This document shows positions 12,322-23,519 of a stretch of DNA of 64,000 bases, one piece after another. Where the stretch lies: the NCBI RefSeq assembly GCF_014805685.1, contig NC_060885.1, forward strand, positions 21,298,632 to 21,362,631. The letters run 5' to 3'. The position numbers were made by a program, and so were the translations under genes. The DNA is from Silurus meridionalis. Its lineage: Eukaryota > Chordata > Actinopteri > Siluriformes > Siluridae. The first letter of the stretch is position 1. Each line of letters opens with the position of its first letter. The notes beneath the pieces were generated by a model. The model saw nothing but the letters and a program-made list of their open reading frames with translations. It made no database searches and was not told where the DNA came from.

Positions 12322-12750
12322 GTCTGCATCTCTGGTGTTTTTGTCATGTTATTAGACAAATATTGTTTGTGAACTGCTCCAGATGATGTAGGTGGCACAG
12401 TTGCGGTTGTAGTGTAGAGATTTGGAGCTTGCTTTAGTAAAATGGAATTCAGCCTCCATATGTGAAATGTCTCTCTCTCTGTAATGCCACGCGTTGTTAT
12501 ATTGCGTTTTTGTATGGTATTGATGGTTTCTATAATTGCGACATGATAGTGGTGGTATTAAGAGGTGAATTAAGTCCCCACTGAAGGCCCAGGTACTGAA
12601 GGCAAATGCATGGCCCACCACTGTTAAAAGTAAATGTTGAATGCATCAGAATGAAAGTAAATTACTGTCATTATTTCAGATGAAAAGGTCCTTTAATTAC
12701 ATGCAACTGAACATTATATATTTGTAGTTGACATCTATTTCTGTACTTGG

Positions 12751-12786
12751 AAGAGAGAGAGAGGGAGGGAGAGAGAACATGAATGC

Positions 12787-12817
<31 letters not shown>

Positions 12818-12825
12818 TTCTCCTT
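12751..12825. repeat. (GA)n / (CT)n hairpin
   Basis: A GA-rich tract ('gagagagagagggagggaga') is followed after a spacer of about 10 bases by its complementary CT-rich tract. Together they can fold into a hairpin near the centre of the large inverted repeat. Confidence 0.8.
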
Positions 12826-13413
12826 CTTTAACTGCATATATCAGTGGGCCAAACCTCTACTGCTAGTTCTAAAATAATTTTTGTAATGAATTTTCACAAT
12901 TCATTATAGGTTTTGTTAACACTAATTAACTTGACTGTTTGCTACCGCCACAACTGTGCACCTACATCATCTGGAGCAGTTTTGAATCAGTATTTATATA
13001 ATAACATGACAAAAACATAAACATTTTAAGAAAATACAACCTTCTTTTTCAAGTTGAACTTGGCTGCAACAGTTTCCCTTTGACCAACCAATCAGAGGAT
13101 AAGAATTTGAAATCTGATTTGGTTAAAGAAACAGACCCATTGATAATATTCTCTATGGTAAAAAGGCCAGCAGGACTGACTTTGAAGGTCCTGGGCAGAT
13201 TAGAATGACATGGCAGTACAAAGAGGTTGAAATCTTATTGGACAAAAAATCTATCATTCACATACACGTACTGGAAGCAGTGCAGCCAAGAGAAACGCTA
13301 CGAAATGAAGAGAATAAACTGTTGGGAATAAATTATTAAAATTTTATCTAACAAATATTAAAATTTAGGTTGTAAATGTAGATCAGTGCTTCTGATAGTG
13401 TTTAGGCCCTTTT

Positions 13414-13807
<394 letters not shown>

Positions 13808-13811
<4 letters not shown>

Positions 13812-14310
13812 TACAGACCAAAAGTTTGGACACACCTGCTCATTCAAAGAGTTTTCTTTATTTCCATGACTATGAAAATTGTAGAGTCACACTGAAGGCA
13901 TCAAAACTATGAATTAACATGTGGAATTATATACATAACAAAAAAGTTAACTGAAAATATGTCATATTGTAGGTTCTTCAAAGTAGGCATCAAGAGAATG
14001 CCAAAAGTGTGCAAAGCAGTAATCTAAGCAAAAGGTGGAACCTACAATATGACTTATTTTCAAGTCAAGTCAAGTCAAGAGGCTTTTATTGTCATTTCTA
14101 CTATACACAGTGGTACACAGTACACAGTAAAAATGATTTTCAGTTTGTTTTCAGTATTTTCAGTTGTTTCACACTTTTTTGTTATGTATATAATTCCACA
14201 TGTGTTAATTCATAGTTTTGATGCCTTCAGTGTGACTCTACAATTTTCATAGTCATGAAAATAAAGAAAACTCTTTGAATGAGAAGGTGTGTCCAAACTT
14301 TTGGTCTGTA

Positions 14311-14314
<4 letters not shown>
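13808..14314. mobile_element. Tc1/mariner-type MITE
   Basis: Long terminal inverted repeats begin 'cagtacagaccaaaagttt' on the left and end with its complement 'aaacttttggtctgtactg' on the right. The match continues inward for about 130 bases ('tcaaagagttttcttta', 'gccttcagtgtgactctaca', 'gttatgtatataattccac'). Both ends sit in (TA)n arrays, in keeping with the TA target preference of this superfamily. There is no transposase frame. The centre is reduced and rearranged, and holds a foreign insertion at about 14,062-14,135. This is a common type of fish MITE. Confidence 0.8.
14062..14135 (-). repeat. Insertion of a fish retroelement 3'-end repeat in the MITE
   Basis: It begins with '(caagt)n' repeats then 'ggcttttattgtcatttc' and 'acagtggtacacagta'. 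This is the reverse orientation of the repeat at 44,440-44,660, which ends in 'gccacttgacttgacc'. It interrupts the MITE body. Confidence 0.55.

Positions 14315-14383
<69 letters not shown>
14315..14383. repeat. (TA)n microsatellite
   Basis: About 68 bases of alternating TA, directly abutting the right end of the Tc1-type MITE. Confidence 0.95.
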
Positions 14384-14386
<3 letters not shown>

Positions 14387-15288
14387 AGTGCAAAATCTTG
14401 TAAAATGTAACAATTATGTGTAAAGAATATTGAACAAATATTAAGAAGTAAATTCCAAACCAAATAATTAAACAGTTGGTCTGCCACTGAAATATGTAAT
14501 GGCATAAATTGAATTAGTTATTTAAAAAATGTTGAAGAAGTAGTAAGCAGATTTGGCTAATGTAAAATATATTCGTTGTATGGTTATCCTATAAACTAAG
14601 GAATTAAGTGAATGCTTAATTAAACATGATAAACAAGAGTTATTCTGGCACAGAATTGTTGAATAGCTGCAACACAAATGACAAGTCAGTTAAGACAAGA
14701 TAACAGTCAGTTAATCACAGTCATTAATGGAAAAGTGCACTTTTCAGTTTATTTTTCAATTGTTAACTATCAAGATAAGCTCAGTGAATTCGAATACCAT
14801 CTGGCTTAATGATATTAGGTTCCCAAAATTCTTTCCAGGGCTCTACAGTGTAGACTACAACCACATTTTACCCCCTTCTACAGTAATGCTCCCCAATTGT
14901 ATTGTGTGTTTTCTCTGTTGTGCACTGCTATATTCCATAGACATCAGATTTTAAAGAGAGTGAATAAACAAACTTTGTTCTCAGTTTTCGAAAACACATT
15001 TTGAGCATGAAATGAAACAAACAGAAAGCTATGGTTTTAGTATGCAGTGTTTGTCACAGTTTTGCTAGTGCTATGGTTACTGATTTATTGCTTAAGTATA
15101 TATAATTAAAACTGATGAAACCTAGAAAGGTTGTGGTGTTGAATTTATTTTAGTGCTACCCCATCACAATGGAAGAAAATGTGTAGCAGTCACATAAAAA
15201 GATGTAGTCATGTGTCCATAAAGCAAATTACCTGTTTTTCTGTATGCCTTTTTATTTAAGTCAGTTCACAACAACTACTCAGTTTTAA
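14384..15288. other. Intergenic, AT-rich, no gene seen
   Basis: Unique AT-rich DNA with no supported ORF. Confidence 0.45.
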
Positions 15289-15314
15289 GATAGATGATAG
15301 ATAGATAGATAGAC

Positions 15315-15404
<90 letters not shown>
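15289..15404. repeat. (GATA)n microsatellite
   Basis: About 29 GATA units with one GACA variant near the start. The flanking sequence at 15,405-15,560 ('ttgtgcaaattaacaaagtg') resembles a LINE 3' region, so the array may have grown from a retroelement tail. Confidence 0.9.
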
Positions 15405-15895
15405 TACATGAACACAGAATCAAAATGCAGTTTAGCATCTGCCAGGATTGCAAATATTAACATTGTGCAAATTAACAAAGTGCAGTTAAATATACAAATA
15501 TATGTACAACAAATAATTAAATAGGCTATGGTAAGTGAAAATGTGCAGAAGCTGTTAGCACATAGCAGTGAGAATAAATTGGTATATAAACATTGATACA
15601 GGATATGAAAGTGTATACTAGTTCAGAAAGTTTCTAAACTTCGCATTATACACTCTGGTGCTCTAGGCATACTCTTTGTAAAGATTTGAGAACAGTTTTT
15701 TTAATGTGTAATTAGTTTTTGAATAATTAAATAATAAGTATGAGCCTTTGTGTCCCACAAAGGATGTTTGTGAAATTGTTGTTCCTCAAAATAAGTTGAT
15801 GGTAATCAATTTAAGTCTTTGCTAGTAAATGACTTATTATGTAGCAACTGGCTTAAGTGAATGTTAAACACAATGTGTTCACACCGGAATCTAGT

Positions 15896-15897
<2 letters not shown>
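15405..15897. other. Intergenic with possible LINE 3'-region fragment
   Basis: 'ttgtgcaaattaacaaagtg' at about 15,462-15,481 is typical of a fish LINE 3' region, but the match is short. The remainder is unique AT-rich DNA. Confidence 0.3.

Positions 15898-15955
<58 letters not shown>
15898..15955. repeat. (AC)n microsatellite
   Basis: An uninterrupted run of about 58 bases. Confidence 0.95.
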
Positions 15956-15958
<3 letters not shown>

Positions 15959-16356
15959 CACAACAGCTGAACATGGACTGAGCATGACATCACATGTGGT
16001 CAAACCATGACTATGACCTTTAAGTGTAAAAAATAAATGAAGGCATGAAGAGATTCTATACATTTGGATTGTATGTAACCACCAGTGCAAACACAGACAG
16101 GGATTGTGAACATACACATGCATGATACGACTAAAATAAAGTGTGCTAACATTCCTTGTATCAGAAAAAAAACAACAACAAAAAACAGGTTTGCGGTACT
16201 CTTGGGACACCACAATTTAAGGAAAGTTTCCAGAGCCTGGCAATGCCAGCGTGTCAGCACAGACACACACCCATAGTAAGCAACACAATTTGATTACAAA
16301 CTTCCACAATCTGTGTTTCTGCCTATATGTTTGAGAGTGTGAAGTGATAATGTAAG

Positions 16357-16361
<5 letters not shown>
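15956..16361. other. Intergenic, no gene seen
   Basis: Unique sequence. ORFs on both strands here lack domains and extend from the neighbouring CA and TG repeats. Confidence 0.4.

Positions 16362-16408
<47 letters not shown>
16362..16408. repeat. (TG)n microsatellite
   Basis: An uninterrupted run of about 47 bases. Confidence 0.95.
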
Positions 16409-16411
<3 letters not shown>

Positions 16412-16510
16412 TGCACGCACTAAGCAGAGAACAATGTAATTTGCTGCATTTTACAACCTTTTCACTGAACTTTAACAAGACACACTCACACACACACATT
16501 TGTGTAACAG

Positions 16511-16915
16511 AGAAGGTGGTAGCTAAGTGGTTAAGGCATTGGACTCTGGCTCAGAAGGTTGTGAGTTTGAATACAAGTTGATAGTCAGTGTATAAATTAA
16601 CTTGTGAATCAAACCTTCTCTATAAGTAAGAATATACAAGATGCCCAATCTTTTACTGTTTTTTCTATATGCAGTTGAACCCAGTTGGTCCTGGAGCAGT
16701 TGCCATTGACCCAAAACATGAGTAAGAGCACCAGAGAGAAATGGGTGACTGTTCCTAATGATTTAAAGCCCAGACACCTGACTGACACCAATCACACCAA
16801 ATTCCATTTGACTTTGGATCTGAGGGTTGCAATTTTAAAATACTACCATCCGTGTGTACCAAGATACCACTCCTGGGCATCTGACAAATGCCATAAGAGG
16901 TAAATGTAAATAGTT
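16511..16915 (+). repeat. tRNA-like SINE (family A), apparently interrupted
   Basis: The head has a tRNA-like A-box region ('gctaagtggttaaggcattg') and B-box region ('aggttgtgagtttgaatac'), matching tRNA promoter elements used by RNA polymerase III. The tail at 16,866-16,915 reads 'accactcctgggcatctgac' then 'aaatgccataagaggtaaat', as in the 3' end of this widespread fish SINE. About 280 bases between head and tail do not belong to the usual element, so an insertion or a fusion of two copies is likely. Confidence 0.55.
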
Positions 16916-17177
16916 TGTAATACCTTTGTTACATTCTTGTTAATGAGCACATAAGTTATGTCTTTCACATGACTCATTGTCTAGCGTTTGCCTTTCGTGG
17001 TCTGTCGTCTCTGCTAGGGTTGTGTTTATCTGGTTCTCTTGCTGTGGTACTTCATCGTTGTTCTGTTTAATATGATTTTACGTATAAGAAGCAAAAGCCT
17101 GCACTTCCATCCGACTCACCTACAAAGTCATGACAGGGAACTGTAAACAGAGAGCAGGGGGCTTTTCCAATCGACGT
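16916..17177. other. Intergenic spacer between SINE copies
   Basis: Unique sequence with no ORF or element recognised. Confidence 0.4.
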
Positions 17178-17360
17178 GTGCAAGTGATCGCTCAGTTGTA
17201 AAAAATTTAGACTTCTGATGGAAAGGTCACAAGTTTAAAAACCAGTACTACCAAGGTGCCATGGCTGGGCTCTTAAGCTAAGCCATTAATACTTAACTGG
17301 TCGATGTAAGTCGTGCTGGATGAGGGCGTCTGGCAAATGGCATCAATGTGAATGTGCAGA
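17178..17360 (+). repeat. tRNA-like SINE (family A), degenerate
   Basis: The tRNA-like head is eroded ('agtgatcgctcagttg', 'aaggtcacaagtttaaaaac'). The middle 'ccatggctgggctcttaagc' and the tail 'ggatgagggcgtctggcaaa' match the family's 3' end. Confidence 0.65.
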
Positions 17361-17509
17361 GTTAGTTTGTTTAACCAGAGCTTGGATGTGCATTCTGTAA
17401 TCCACATGTAGAATTGTGAACATTCAAACATGTAACAGCAGAACTATTGGAATTTTTTTTTTTGTGTGTAAAATTTGCATTAAGTCATTCTCAGGCTACT
17501 TGCTGTGAC

Positions 17510-17642
17510 AGGAGAAGGTTACATTCCTGAGCAGTTGGGGCTAAATGCTCGTTTTCATGCACCCAGCATTGGCTCTCAGGCAGTCATGGGATTTGAACTC
17601 ACAACCTTCCAGTTACTAACCACCAAATTACGACAACCACAT
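17510..17642 (-). repeat. tRNA-like SINE (family A) head, reverse
   Basis: 'gggatttgaactcacaacct' is the complement of the tRNA-like B-box region. It is followed by 'ccagttactaaccacc', the complement of the A-box region. The tail is missing or highly diverged. Confidence 0.55.
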
Positions 17643-17826
17643 GACAGAAATGTTTCAGCATATTACTTTTTTTACTCACACATACAAAAAAAATAGAGCA
17701 CTGATATTTCACACACTTAAAAGCATAGCAAGAGCATGCACGCGCACACACACACTGGTTGCTGCCTGTGCCAACTACTGTAAATATTTAGAGGTCAGCA
17801 GTCACGGAGTGGAAAATCAAAGCTTT

Positions 17827-17829
<3 letters not shown>

Positions 17830-17894
<65 letters not shown>

Positions 17895-17911
17895 TTGTGT
17901 GTGTGTGTGTG
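17830..17911. repeat. (GT)n microsatellite
   Basis: A GT run of about 80 bases with two interruptions near its end. Confidence 0.95.
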
Positions 17912-17986
17912 CCCAGAAAACTACTCTCACTTTCAAAGAGCTCTTTTAATGCTCCACACTGACAGGGAGAGAAAGCAGTTATCTGT

Positions 17987-17988
17987 GT

Positions 17989-18044
<56 letters not shown>

Positions 18045-18060
18045 ACGTGCGTGTGTGTGT
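17987..18060. repeat. (GT)n microsatellite
   Basis: A GT run of about 70 bases, only 75 bases downstream of the preceding GT array. Confidence 0.95.
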
Positions 18061-18799
18061 ACTTATCTGTATGATGTGGGTGCGACAGCACTCAGGGCAC
18101 CACATTAATCAAAATGTTAGAAAAACGTTTCCAGTTAAAATAAACAACATGACCCAGAGCCCAGTGCTCGAGACTGCAGAACGATCTTGTCTGTGTATCG
18201 CTTTTTCAAGGCCTTCCTCTGCTCCGAGCTGAAAGAAGTGGGTCTGAGTTTTACTGGGGTGGAACCTTTTCTCTCAGTAAAAGCAACCACAGGGAGAGCA
18301 GACCAGTGAACACAGCAAGAAAGCAGCACTTAATTCTCAACAGTGCATTACTGTGAGAGTCGAGAGTGTAACTGCATCACTCTGAATCATATCAAGTCAT
18401 GCTCACACATTGTTATATTTCTAAAAAATATCAGGATGTTATATAAACATCTTTTTTTTTGCTGGGTATATGTACACATGATGCACACATCCAGCAATCA
18501 AAACCGTCCGTGTGGAAACATAGCAAAAGTGCCGTTTGGTGAACTGATGCTTTACGTAATTGAAAACCATAATTACTTTAAAACATTTACTAGAATATTT
18601 AGTCTTTATGCTCTATGTTGAGTATGGTTTCACATACATTTCCATAAAACATATTTGTCCATGCCCATGTTAGAGTTAATTAAAAGCTTAAAAAGTATTA
18701 ATTTAAGGTAAATTTAGAACAAATAAAAAGAATTCTAAATTTGGTCTATATATTTGTGTATAGAGATTCTTGGAAAATGTTGATCTGTGCATGCTATAT

Positions 18800-18801
<2 letters not shown>
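18061..18801. other. Intergenic, no gene seen
   Basis: Unique sequence, slightly richer in GC around 18,120-18,320. ORFs here have no recognisable domain or splice context. Confidence 0.4.

Positions 18802-18851
<50 letters not shown>
18802..18851. repeat. (AC)n microsatellite
   Basis: An uninterrupted run of about 50 bases. Confidence 0.95.
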
Positions 18852-18855
<4 letters not shown>

Positions 18856-19017
18856 GTATTCTATTGTTGGTGAAGCCACCCTCTCTCTCTGGTCCTCTTT
18901 CTGGAAGCCTACTATATAATTTACCAGAGGCCAAGCAGTCGCTATTTTTTTCCGACCACTAATTAATTATAATTCTGCAGTTTTATACAGTCACAGTAAA
19001 AGCATGCAAAAACCTAC

Positions 19018-19019
<2 letters not shown>

Positions 19020-19072
<53 letters not shown>
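19020..19072. repeat. (GA)n microsatellite
   Basis: An uninterrupted run of about 52 bases. Confidence 0.95.
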
Positions 19073-19075
<3 letters not shown>

Positions 19076-19504
19076 GAAACTGCCTTGTGGCTTTGTGTTA
19101 AAGCATTTACTCTGCCTGTCATCTCTGTGCCTCAAAACACTCCCCATATTTTAAAAACCACTTATAGCCCCAGCACAGCAGTACAAGAAGGAGAGTGGGG
19201 TAAAATCAGAGACAGTCTGAGGGTCTTTATTTGGTCACTTGAAGAGCATCACCGGGTTTCACCAGGTGAAACATTAATGCAGAGAGCGATACTTTGTTCC
19301 TCAGATGAAAATCAAAGAGGCTATATCAGAAGCCATATCATACTGTAGGCTATATCAATGAAGCTACTGTAGTGTTTTAAATACAGACTTGTTTGATTGT
19401 AATACAGAAAGCAGATAGCAGGCATATCATTCCAAATACTACTAACCAACGTGCAACTAAGGAATAGAAAAGAAATGTGCTTTGTACTTTGTCTGGTGCT
19501 TTTT
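19073..19504. other. Intergenic, no gene seen
   Basis: Unique sequence. The 87-codon ORF at 19,085-19,348 shows no domain. Confidence 0.4.
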
Positions 19505-19652
19505 GTATAATCCTTTATCCACATATGTGGATAAGACATGTGGTCAGACATGATACAGCAGGATTGAGGACTGTGCTCAAGGGCCAAAGAGTGGCAGCTT
19601 GGTGATACCAGGGTTTGAACCCCTGGCCTTCCAATTAGTAACCCAGAGTCTT
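19505..19652 (-). repeat. tRNA-like SINE (family A), reverse
   Basis: It carries 'tgctcaagggccaaagagtg', 'gtgataccagggtttgaacc' and 'ccttccaattagtaaccca', in the order expected for the reverse strand of the family. Confidence 0.7.
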
Positions 19653-19871
19653 ATTATTATAACTTTTGAAAAAAAAAAATCTCGTAGACAGTCTCTATAT
19701 CTTTTTTATTCGTATTTTTTGTTTTTACTAATCAGTGTTTCATTTTCTTACACATTAAATTTAATCAAATTATTCAGTTATATGTGTAATGTGATTAAGT
19801 TAATTAGATTAAAATTAGTCAAAAAGTGTTATTGGAAATGTTTGGGATATAACACTTTGATGAAAACATTA

Positions 19872-20122
19872 AGAATAGAATAGCCTTTATTTGTTACATA
19901 TACATTATAGCGTGGTGAAATTTGTTCTTTGCATTTTCCAGCTTGCTCAGAGGCTGTGGTCAGAGCGCAGGGTCGGCCATGATACGGCACCCCTGGTGCA
20001 CAGAGGGTTAAGAGCCTTGCTCAAGGGCCCAAGAGTGGCAGCGTGGTGATACCAGGGCGTGAACCCCGACCTTCCGATTGGTAACCCAGCACTTTAACCA
20101 CTGAGCTACTACTCCCCCACAT
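19872..20122 (-). repeat. tRNA-like SINE (family A), reverse, well preserved
   Basis: It reads 'ttgctcaagggcccaagagt', then 'ccagggcgtgaaccccgacc', 'ttccgattggtaacccagca' and 'ctttaaccactgagctacta', the complement of a tRNA-like head with both promoter boxes. The tail side at 19,872-19,940 ('agcctttatttgttacata') differs from the copy at 17,178, which suggests a different 3' partner. It is the best preserved family A copy in the window. Confidence 0.75.
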
Positions 20123-20860
20123 GCTAGATGTTCTTAGTAAAGAATCTTTTTTGGAAATCCTCCTTTATTTCAGGGGGCATAGGGGAAAGTCATTGAAGTC
20201 AATGCATTTTTTGGATTAAGAGAGGAAACCAGAGAACCAAGAGGGAACCTATATAAACACAAAACTCCATACAAAGAGTGACTTGAGCTAAACATTCTTC
20301 ATTCAAACATTCTTCTTCATCATTTAAATATATTGCCAAATCAGACTGCTAATTAAATGTTTGACTAGCAGTCTAGTAGTAAGTCAAACACCTGGCCTAA
20401 ATTCTTTTGTACTGCTGTAGGGTAATTATTTCCTGTTCTGTGAATGTAACAGGAAAATGAACAACAACATGTAAAGAAATTATGTTAAAGTGCTAAACAG
20501 TGTCATTTACTGCACTGAAACTGGATTATCAACCTCATTAAACACAGATTGTCCATCTGAAAAGTTTAGTTGCTCCTAAAATGACTTTGTCACTTTATTT
20601 GAGGACATGTGCCCTAGAGAGCTATTTTGTCCAACTACTGATAAAAAGCACTCAGTGTTATAGTAGTATTAAAAATATATCATATTCTTATCTCCCTACA
20701 GAATTAGTTGTCATGGCTAGAAAGTGGACACTTTTAAAGTTCTTCTCTTTAGCCTGCGCTTCATAAACCTTGGCTTCCTCTACAGGATTGTAAGTGTATG
20801 AAAAATCATGTATGACTAATCACTAATACGAATACAATTTCACACACATTTTCGTTGGCA
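20123..20860. other. Intergenic, no gene seen
   Basis: Mostly unique AT-rich DNA. A short piece at 20,215-20,290 ('agaggaaaccagagaaccaa') resembles a fragment of repeat family B. Confidence 0.4.
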
Positions 20861-21110
20861 GCAGGGCTAGGGTGCCATTTAACAAGATTAGCCTCAGAAG
20901 CCATGTTAATCCATTAGTCAGTAATCCATTACAGTAACAATACAGAAGGACTAATGGAGGTAATTAATGCATGTAAGTATGTGTGGATTCCTTAGATGTT
21001 GGACCGGCTTTAATCAGTTTTAATCAGTGCTTTTAATCAAGTTTGGTCAGAATGCCGAGCAACATGGCTTTTGCCAATATTATTCCTAGCATAATTAATA
21101 TGTCTGCTTT
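20861..21110. other. Candidate conserved non-coding element
   Basis: Repeat-free sequence packed with TAAT/ATTA homeodomain cores, for example 'gttaatccattagtcagtaa' and 'ctaatggaggtaattaatgc'. The composition matches vertebrate developmental enhancers, but conservation cannot be tested here. Confidence 0.3.
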
Positions 21111-21586
21111 AAAGTCTACACAGTGTTCATGGACTCCTGCTGGCAAAAAAAGTCATGGAAGGGTTGCTTTTGATTCATGGAGTTATGACTTCTAGCAGTG
21201 GTGCTGGTAGAAATGGCATTTTGTTTTTTTCCATGGAGAAAATCACAGCTTAGCGTGTTTAATGGATTACCTGCTGTTAATTCCAGGCATGTTGTGGTTT
21301 TTTTTATTTTTTTTTTATCTAGAGTTTAAGCTGTCCTAAAGGAACATTGTGATCGGCATTAGTGACCTTGTGGTAACAGGCTGTGGTATGTTGGGTGATT
21401 CAGTGGACATGTGATATTCCCATCTGTACATACTGCACTTCGGACTGATGGTTAGAAAACATCCAAAAATGTATACATTTTTAATAATTAAAAGTTATTT
21501 ATATAGATATATTCTGGACCTTTAAATGTATGGTTGATAATGTTACAGTATATACTTCATTCTTTTAAAGCTTAGATTCTAATAGG

Positions 21587-21589
<3 letters not shown>

Positions 21590-21640
<51 letters not shown>
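21590..21640. repeat. (AT)n microsatellite
   Basis: About 50 bases of alternating AT. Confidence 0.95.
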
Positions 21641-21643
<3 letters not shown>

Positions 21644-22900
21644 ATATATATATTAAGAATTAAGATTACATTGAGAGGGGAATAATGAGGATATTTTGAA
21701 ATAATATTTTGTTTTATCTATAAATTATTGGTCATTGATAATACAATTATACGTATTAGAGACTAGAAATAGAAAATTATTCCAGTATGTTCTAGGAAAG
21801 TGGAACACTTTCATTTTTCATTATGTAATAATAAAATGAACACTATCCAGCCTACTGCCTCATTAGCCATACCCACTGACCCATTTAATCATTTTACATA
21901 GAAGCATTAGGAACTTAAAAAAGATGTGTAATTGAAATCCATTTAAATCCTAGTGAGAAAGAACATGTATGGCTATGTCTGTACAGTAACTGCTGTCCTA
22001 TGAACTTGGCATAACTGATCCTAAACTATTGATCATTTACTTTCAATACTGGTTTTACCTTATTAATAATGTAATAAGTTATTATTGGTAATATATTATA
22101 TGCATAATATCAATTTCGAGATTAATATTTATATAATGTGAATAGGAACTATTTTTTTTCTTCTGCTGTGCCTCCATTCATTGTAAAAACCAGTAGGCAT
22201 TCTGCCACTCAGTCATATATCTTGGGATCATTGCATCATCTGTACCTTCTGAGAAAATATTTTTCAAAAGCAGGATCAATCAAAAAGCAAAAAAAGGGAA
22301 AATGTTAACATTCTCTTGTTCCTTCATAAAAACAATAAAGGAAATGAAATATAAACCATTATGTGACAGTTTGAATATGGTTCGTATGACAAATTATATT
22401 TTTATTAAAGGTTAGTTTGATGAATTATGTTTTTAAATAAATGAAAAATGTTTCATATAAATGTAACAAAAAAATTCCACTGAATGCAGTCTGGTTTTAA
22501 AAGTACTCGGCATCGGATCGAAAAGAAAATAAGTGGTATCTCCTATCCCTGCTAGAAACATCTTATGCAAGCATAAAAAAGATATCCAGGGGATATTCAC
22601 TGCCCTGGAGATTGAAATAAAACTATTTTTATAGCCATAATAAAGAACCAGAAAAGAAACCACAGTCTTTAGTAAAACTATTAATTAATATTATTACATT
22701 AAAAGTAATAAACCCTTAGCTACTTAGCTGAGAGGAAATATGTTATTCTGTAGAAAAACTACATGAGTAATTACATTACAAATAATTTACATTACTTACT
22801 CGTATCTCTACAATTAATTTGAAAATGTGCTTTTTTTTTCTTTTAATTTGTGCTGAATAGATGACTACCCTGAGTATATATAATGAAAGTGAATTCTACA
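21641..22900. other. Intergenic, AT-rich, no gene seen
   Basis: Unique AT-rich DNA with no supported ORF or element. Confidence 0.45.
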
Positions 22901-22901
22901 A

Positions 22902-23282
22902 TATATAGACAAAAGTTCCTACTGTAAGTTCTTTTTAGAAGATCTAAAGGGAAGACCTACAGAAAGATGTTACTCTAGATTTTGGAGTGTGTTGTGGAGT
23001 GTGGTGTGGTCAATTCTAATTCATCCCAAAGGTGTTCAGTAGGTTTAAAGAGTGTAGCAGGCCACTCAAGATCTTCCACTCCATCCCATGTAAAGCATAT
23101 CTCCAGTAGCTTGCTTTTTTGCACAGTGGTACTGTCATGCTGAAACAGGTTTGGCTCTCCTAGTGTAAGTGAAGAGAAAATGTAACCACATCCAAAGACA
23201 TCCAATATCATTTTTTGCCTCTAACTTTGTGTTAACAGTTTGGGAAAGATACAAATACGGCTGAAAAAGTTACACACAATTC
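22902..23282 (-). mobile_element. Tc1-type MITE with transposase remnant
   Basis: It begins 'tatatagacaaaagttccta', passes 'actctagattttggagtgtg', 'attcatcccaaaggtgttca' and 'gtactgtcatgctgaaacag', and ends 'taacagtttgggaaagatac'. This is a common fish Tc1-type family. On the minus strand a short frame reads 'EHLWDELE', which matches the region around the last acidic residue of Tc1 transposases. Only this part remains open. Relatives lie at 31,175-32,590, 37,375-37,885, 47.4-48 kb and 62,935-63,388. Confidence 0.7.
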
Positions 23283-23519
23283 ACCACTTTTGCTAATGTA
23301 GAGAATTTTAGATGGTTAGCCAAATGCTATTGCTTTCAATAGTTTGCTAGGTTTGTTATTTAGCTAGTACATGTTAATACATACTGGATTCTATTTTAGT
23401 TATGTAGCATAGATGTACCTGACACATTATACCTACAGGCTGTAATTGCATTTAGATATATTTAGGACAACCAGCATTCACTACAGAACACCAAAGTGCC
23501 TCTGTTTGGCAAAATGTAG

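Larger units (their letters stand above)
11709..13409. mobile_element. Long inverted-repeat element with hAT-type remnant
   Basis: The left arm begins 'tggcccaaacactgtcagaa' and the right arm ends with its near-complement '...tgatagtgtttaggccc'. Matching blocks follow in mirrored order: 'aacctaaattttaatattt', 'gcactgcttccagtacgtgt', 'ctgcccaggaccttcaaagt', 'cctctgattggttggtca', and further in 'ctgctccagatgatgtaggt'. The left arm has about 250 extra bases (12,085-12,330) that the right arm lacks, and these carry a transposase-like reading frame. I infer a non-autonomous or rearranged DNA transposon with very long terminal inverted repeats. Target-site duplications are not obvious, because the right end abuts a microsatellite cluster. 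Confidence 0.7.

Noticed and set aside
15289..15404. GATA array as a CRISPR-like or functional repeat
   Set aside because: It is a perfect tetranucleotide microsatellite with no spacers, ordinary in fish genomes.
16511..16580. tRNA-like head as a functional tRNA gene
   Set aside because: It cannot be folded into a full cloverleaf with a clear anticodon arm and acceptor stem, and it is one of several SINE copies.
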